Below are positions 5,354 to 5,766 of a stretch of DNA of 5,766 bases, piece after piece. A model generated the notes under the pieces. It saw nothing but the letters and a program-made list of their open reading frames with translations. It was not told the DNA's origin and did not search any database. The DNA comes from Bacillota bacterium (lineage in GTDB: Bacteria > Bacillota > Clostridia > Clostridiales > Clostridiaceae): the NCBI GenBank assembly GCA_023417975.1, contig JAEZDX010000193.1, positions 1 to 5,766 on the forward strand, written 5' to 3'. How positions within the stretch are numbered: position 1 is the first letter of the stretch; each line of letters begins with the position of its first letter. Both the position numbers and the translations under genes were made by a program.

Positions 5354-5766
5354 ATGGATTTTAAAGAACTATCGGGAAAAGTGGTGACTCCTTGCGATGA
5401 CATATACGGTATCTCAAGATTGGAATATAACTTGTCTATAAATAAGTTTCCTCTAGCTATAAACTATTGCTATAAACAAGAAGATGTATGTGATGCTATA
5501 AAATGGTGCAGAAAGAATAATGTAAATATAAGGATACGAACCGGTGGACATAATTATGAAGGATATTCCACCGGCAATGGTGTTTTGATTATCGATACTT
5601 CAAAGATGAATAAAATTGAAGTTAATACAGAGAGTGATACGGTAAAAATTCAGGCAGGAGCAAAGCTAGCTTCAATATACTCTACTCTGGCAAAGTATGG
5701 TATGGGCTTTCCAGGAGGGACATGCCCTACAGTTGGGATTTCAGGTGTGGTATTAGGCGGAGGCAT
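5354..5766 (+). CDS. FAD-binding oxidoreductase, berberine bridge enzyme-like (3' truncated by window edge)
   Basis: The 137 complete codons in the window cover the first half of a PCMH-type FAD-binding domain and run off the right edge without a stop. The family oxidises alcohols or sugars, or forms rings, using FAD and usually oxygen. RTGGHNYEGYSTGNG (62-76) contains H66, aligned with the histidine that carries 8-alpha-linked FAD. GGTCPTVGISG (121-131) contains C124, aligned with the cysteine that makes the second, 6-S-linked bond in BBE and glucooligosaccharide oxidase. The 58-residue gap between them is close to those enzymes. IIDTSKMNKIEV and VKIQAGAKL are the usual strands between. The start at 5354 follows GAGGTG (5343-5348) by 5 nt; an ATG at 5349 is in another frame. 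There is no signal peptide, so it should be cytosolic. I see no convincing promoter in 5255-5342. The C-terminal substrate domain and BBE tail are outside the window. Confidence 0.88.
   Translation, partial: MDFKELSGKVVTPCDDIYGISRLEYNLSINKFPLAINYCYKQEDVCDAIKWCRKNNVNIRIRTGGHNYEGYSTGNGVLIIDTSKMNKIEVNTESDTVKIQAGAKLASIYSTLAKYGMGFPGGTCPTVGISGVVLGGG

Overview
The window is AT-rich DNA with strong AGGAGG-type ribosome binding sites, A/T-ending codons, and a TPP riboswitch that ends in an intrinsic terminator. These traits point to a low-GC Firmicute, most likely a clostridium. The family 3 glycoside hydrolase tail at the left edge would suit a saccharolytic or cellulolytic member of that group. This placement is an inference from style and gene content; no 16S or other marker gene is present.

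Left part (1-2211): the end of a rightward GH3 glycosidase gene with a CBM6-like tail converges on a leftward thiC gene. A shared hairpin terminator lies between them. thiC (HMP-P synthase, thiamine pyrimidine branch) stands alone. Its leader is fully readable on the minus strand: a near-consensus sigma-A promoter (TTTACA, 17 bp, TATAAT), a TPP aptamer, a small AT hairpin, an intrinsic terminator, an AGGAGG site and the ATG. The 3' edge of the aptamer can pair with the 5' arm of the terminator, so the anti-termination OFF switch can be proposed base by base.

Middle part (2212-4526): a divergent promoter drives a two-gene operon, a D-2-hydroxyacid dehydrogenase followed 13 nt later by a fold-type I PLP aminotransferase. 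Together they could convert a 2-hydroxy acid to a 2-oxo acid and then to an amino acid, or run the reverse. The substrate cannot be read from the sequence.

Right part (4527-5766): a 136-nt AT-rich gap with small inverted repeats precedes a RimJ/RimL-type GNAT acetyltransferase, which ends in a clear intrinsic terminator. The window closes inside the 5' part of a flavin oxidoreductase of the berberine-bridge-enzyme type. It carries both the His and the Cys expected to attach FAD covalently. All four right-hand genes point the same way, but promoter-like and terminator signals split them into at least two transcription units.

I see no tRNA, rRNA, CRISPR array, insertion sequence or phage gene. 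Most of the window is ordinary metabolism. The points most worth a second look are the thiC switch, the dehydrogenase/aminotransferase pair, and the bicovalent-type flavoenzyme in a probable anaerobe.
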